Under the pieces are notes generated by a model, which worked only from the letters and a program-made list of their open reading frames with translations, searched no databases and was not told the origin of the DNA. From Aliiroseovarius crassostreae (GTDB taxonomy: Bacteria > Pseudomonadota > Alphaproteobacteria > Rhodobacterales > Rhodobacteraceae), in assembly GCF_001307765.1 (NCBI RefSeq), contig NZ_LKBA01000006.1, forward strand, positions 648,001 to 712,000: a stretch of 64,000 nt of DNA, in the 5' to 3' direction. Position numbers and translations under genes: made by a program. Positions 62,047 to 64,000 of the stretch are shown piece after piece (position 1 is the first letter of the stretch; each line of letters starts with the position of its first letter).

Positions 62047-62932
62047 TCAGTTGGCGAGCCACTGTGTGAAACGGGTCTGCAAATCTTCTTCGTGATCAAC
62101 CCAGAACGCGGCGCTCAGCGACAGGGCCATCCAGGTTTGCAGGGCTTGTCGAAAGTTGCGGCGCGATTTCGGGGTCAATCAGAGCGTGCGCCTCGGTATT
62201 GGTCACACCATAGGGGATCTGATCGGTGAATGCCTTCTGGTTGGGCGCGTCCACTGCGAAGGTTATGAACTTCTTGGCGGCATCCAGGTTGCCGCCCTTG
62301 ACCACGGTCCAGAAATCCATGGCGTAAAGCTGGTTGGACCAGGCAATGCCAAACTCACGGCCCTCCTTGTTGGCATTGGCGATCCGTCCATTATAGGCCG
62401 CCATCAGCGCCACGCCGCCCGCAAGCAAAGCGATTCCCCGCGTCATACGCGCCTGTTTGCGCAGCCCGCGCCCACCGGGCCGGGTTTCCAGATCCCACAT
62501 GTCGGACCAGCTTGTGGGTGCCTTTTCCTGACGCGCCCCATCAGACCCCAGAACCATTGTCCCGACGAAAAAGCCAACACCGCAATCCGAGGATTTGGCC
62601 TGATCCAAGAGCACCCCGTCCAATCCCAGATCGGCAGCCAAAATGGATTCCAACAGCCCTTCGGCGCAGGCAAGAACCATCTCGTTCTCATCCATCTGCA
62701 TCACATCCCAGACGACGCTATCCATCTCGACCATGACCTTGATCTTTGAAATGCCGCCTCCATAGGTGTCTTCATTCACCTTGGCTCCGGTCGCCTGTTC
62801 AAAAGGCGTGAAGTAAGCAGCACGCTGTGCGTCCTGAAGAGATCCACCAAAGCCAGTGACCGTCAGGTCTTGGGCATTGGCGCAGGTGGCCGCGATCACA
62901 GCGCAAGCCGACGTAAGCAACAGTGATTTCAT
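62047..62932 (-). pseudogene. PotD-type binding protein with a deletion and a 3' frameshift
   Basis: The signal peptide (LLLTSACAVIAATCANAQ) and N-terminal lobe (LTVTGFGGSLQDAQRAAYF, GGISKIKVMVEMDSVVWDVM) are normal. Near IALLAGGV the sequence jumps to ALMAAYNGRIANANKE, losing roughly 45 residues of the hinge region. Near the end the frame shifts after NLDG; the original ending AAFWVDHEEDLQTRFTQWLA is readable in the next frame to TGA at 62047. The intact frame stops at 62096. Confidence 0.82.
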
Positions 62933-62955
62933 AATTACCCCCCTTTTTTGTAATT

Positions 62956-62974
62956 ATAATATATCATACATTAT
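62956..62974. promoter_or_regulatory. GntR-type site 3, before the ABC transporter
   Basis: ATAATATA, TCA, TACATTAT matches the palindrome at 15 of 16 arm positions. It lies 24 bp upstream of the binding-protein start codon. Confidence 0.75.
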
Positions 62975-63149
62975 ATATTCCGGCAAGTTGCTTATGCCGC
63001 CTTTGCGCTCACACCCCAAGGTACTGTAGCTTGTCAAAACCCCCTTTGGCCCGAACTCACCAAAACTGATTTAATATCAATTAATTACAGTCAACCGGAA
63101 GGAATTTCGAAATCACTGATACCCAATCGGGGCATTTACAAACAAAGGA
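62975..63149. other. Non-coding gap between the ABC transporter and the IS3 remnant
   Basis: These bases are AT-rich in the middle (TTTAATATCAATTAATTACAG) and show no gene, RNA or repeat-family copy. Confidence 0.4.
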
Positions 63150-63340
63150 ATCAACGGGCTTTTCCACCCCAATGCTGAGGGCCTTGGCCGCGGATTATAG
63201 AAGCCGTTGATGTACTGGAAGATGGCCAGCCCTGCTTCTCTGCGTGTCGGCCACGGCCTTCGTCATATCAGCTCAGCCTTGATGGTCTTGAAGAATATCT
63301 CAACAGCGGCGTTACCATAGCAGTTGCCCCCGCCGCTCAT
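63150..63340 (-). mobile_element. IS3-family transposase C-terminal remnant
   Basis: On the minus strand MSGGGNCYGNAAVEIFFKTI with KAELI is followed by a frameshift and RRPWPTRREAGLAIFQYING with FYNPRPRPSALGWKSP. This is the end of the IS3 OrfB DDE domain with its final glutamate (AAVEIFF). The rest of the element and its inverted repeats are missing. Confidence 0.88.
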
Positions 63341-63361
63341 CCCATGCCCCCGCATTGTATG

Positions 63362-63413
63362 TTAAAGCGTTTCGCCTCATTATTGTGTCTCAATAATAAG
63401 GCGAAACACTTTA
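63362..63413. repeat. Family 1 palindromic repeat, copy 7 (module A only)
   Basis: TTAAAGCGTTTCGCCTCATT, ATTGTGTCTCAATAATAA and GGCGAAACACTTTA. Its last TTA supplies the stop codon of the Hint-domain gene. Confidence 0.9.
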
Positions 63414-64000
63414 GGCCAGACGTACCTCCTGATGGCGCAGCCTTCGCGCATTGTCACGGGCGGCAAACCGGCGCAGCCGTGCGCGATTATCTTCGCCAAG
63501 TCGCGCGAGGGGATGCATCGGCATATCCGCGACCTCAGGATGTCCGGCCAGAATCTCTTGCGTCTTATCCGCACCGATTGCGATTTCGGTCTGGCCGCCA
63601 AAATAAAGCGTCTCGGACCAGTGACCGTCCGCGCGGACCATGTCGTGATTGGCGCAAAGGATGTGGTGATATGTAACCCCATTTTCCGGCGAAACACGCT
63701 CTACCCCGTCAAGCTCGATCAGCTTTACAGCCGGGACCATGACTTCATCACTGCCGAACATCCGTTGTGCCACTTTCGACCGCACAAGAACCCGATGCTG
63801 AGGGGAGACCATCAGCGTCTGTTCCGGGAGACCGTCGCCCAATGCGCCGGGATTGATCAGCACCGGCGCGGATTTGGGATTGGCCGCGATATTTGCAAAG
63901 CTGAGCTCCTGGGCGCCAACCCACAGAACCGGCTGCGGGCCATTGTCGCGCGTGATCACTTTCATGCCCGCGGTGATGTCTTCGACCGGGACCGGGCCTT
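63411..64000 (-). CDS. Hint-domain protein (partial at the right edge)
   Basis: The visible C-terminal 196 residues contain GPVPVEDITAGMKVITRDNG with PQPVLWVG, PQHRVLVRS, and YHHILCANHDMVRADGHWSE with TLYFG. This is the Hint (hedgehog/intein) fold often found at the C-terminus of Rhodobacterales surface or secreted proteins. The frame is open to the window edge, so the gene continues outside; the internal ATG at 63965 is not its start. Confidence 0.85.
   Translation of the reverse strand, partial: GPVPVEDITAGMKVITRDNGPQPVLWVGAQELSFANIAANPKSAPVLINPGALGDGLPEQTLMVSPQHRVLVRSKVAQRMFGSDEVMVPAVKLIELDGVERVSPENGVTYHHILCANHDMVRADGHWSETLYFGGQTEIAIGADKTQEILAGHPEVADMPMHPLARLGEDNRARLRRFAARDNARRLRHQEVRLA

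Noticed and set aside
1-64000. CRISPR arrays, rRNA operon, prophage or replication origin
   Set aside because: No regularly spaced repeats, rRNA sequence, phage structural genes or DnaA-box clusters were seen.

Overview
The window comes from a GC-rich alphaproteobacterium of the Rhodobacterales, most likely the Roseobacter group. Four things point there: a SAM/SAH-type riboswitch in front of metK, an Irr-type Fur regulator divergent from fabA-fabB-fabI, the block miaB / phoH / ybeY / corC / lnt / metK / trmB, and two families of short palindromic intergenic repeats that look genome-wide. No plasmid or phage replication genes are visible, so this is read as chromosome with small accessory patches.

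Layout. 0-31 kb is mostly housekeeping: a periplasmic serine hydrolase, trpB-trpF-lapA, ihfB, rpsA, a nitroreductase and cmk (all minus), a marR-isochorismatase pair with its own operator, aroA, trmB, metK, lnt, corC, ybeY, phoH, an OmpA protein and a lipoprotein that share a motif, miaB, an FKBP isomerase, irr, the fabA-fabB-fabI unit, and a tightly overlapping four-gene run (hydrolase, threonine dehydratase, EEP phosphatase, PcaD-like hydrolase). Two wrecked genes (alcohol dehydrogenase, MerR) flank a HisA-like TIM barrel gene at 30-31.4 kb.

31.5-42.8 kb is accessory. An RND efflux gene has lost its true N-terminus and opens with unrelated sequence, directly beside a decayed reverse transcriptase, a tRNA-Arg(TCT) gene and an inverted copy of that tRNA's 3' end. 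Then come two small paralogous membrane proteins, a PhnA protein, a solitary Phd/YefM antitoxin, an AT-rich Fic gene with a cluster of operator-like repeats, lepA, and an AT-rich HNH endonuclease gene. 42.8-53.2 kb returns to ordinary metabolism: an Lrp regulator divergent from a leucine-type dehydrogenase across a clear operator, a PfkB kinase, a tyrosine phosphatase, an HxlR regulator, a sirtuin, a copper chaperone, rpmB and an ABC exporter.

53.5-63 kb is a decaying catabolic region. A class III aminotransferase, a split transketolase and a GntR/FCD regulator are intact. Around them lie remnants of two polyamine-type ABC systems, a potA-gabD chimera, an aminotransferase and a permease with internal deletions, a binding protein with a deletion and a frameshift, and an IS3-type transposase scrap. 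One palindrome, ATAATGTA-N3-TACATTAT, occurs perfect or degenerate before the aminotransferase/transketolase pair, before gntR, before the ABC transporter, and weakly before the older potD remnant. I infer it is the GntR operator and that these units were one regulon. The right edge holds part of a Hint-domain protein.

I see no CRISPR array, rRNA, intact insertion sequence or replication origin. Motif positions were read by eye and family assignments come from recognised motifs, not from searches.
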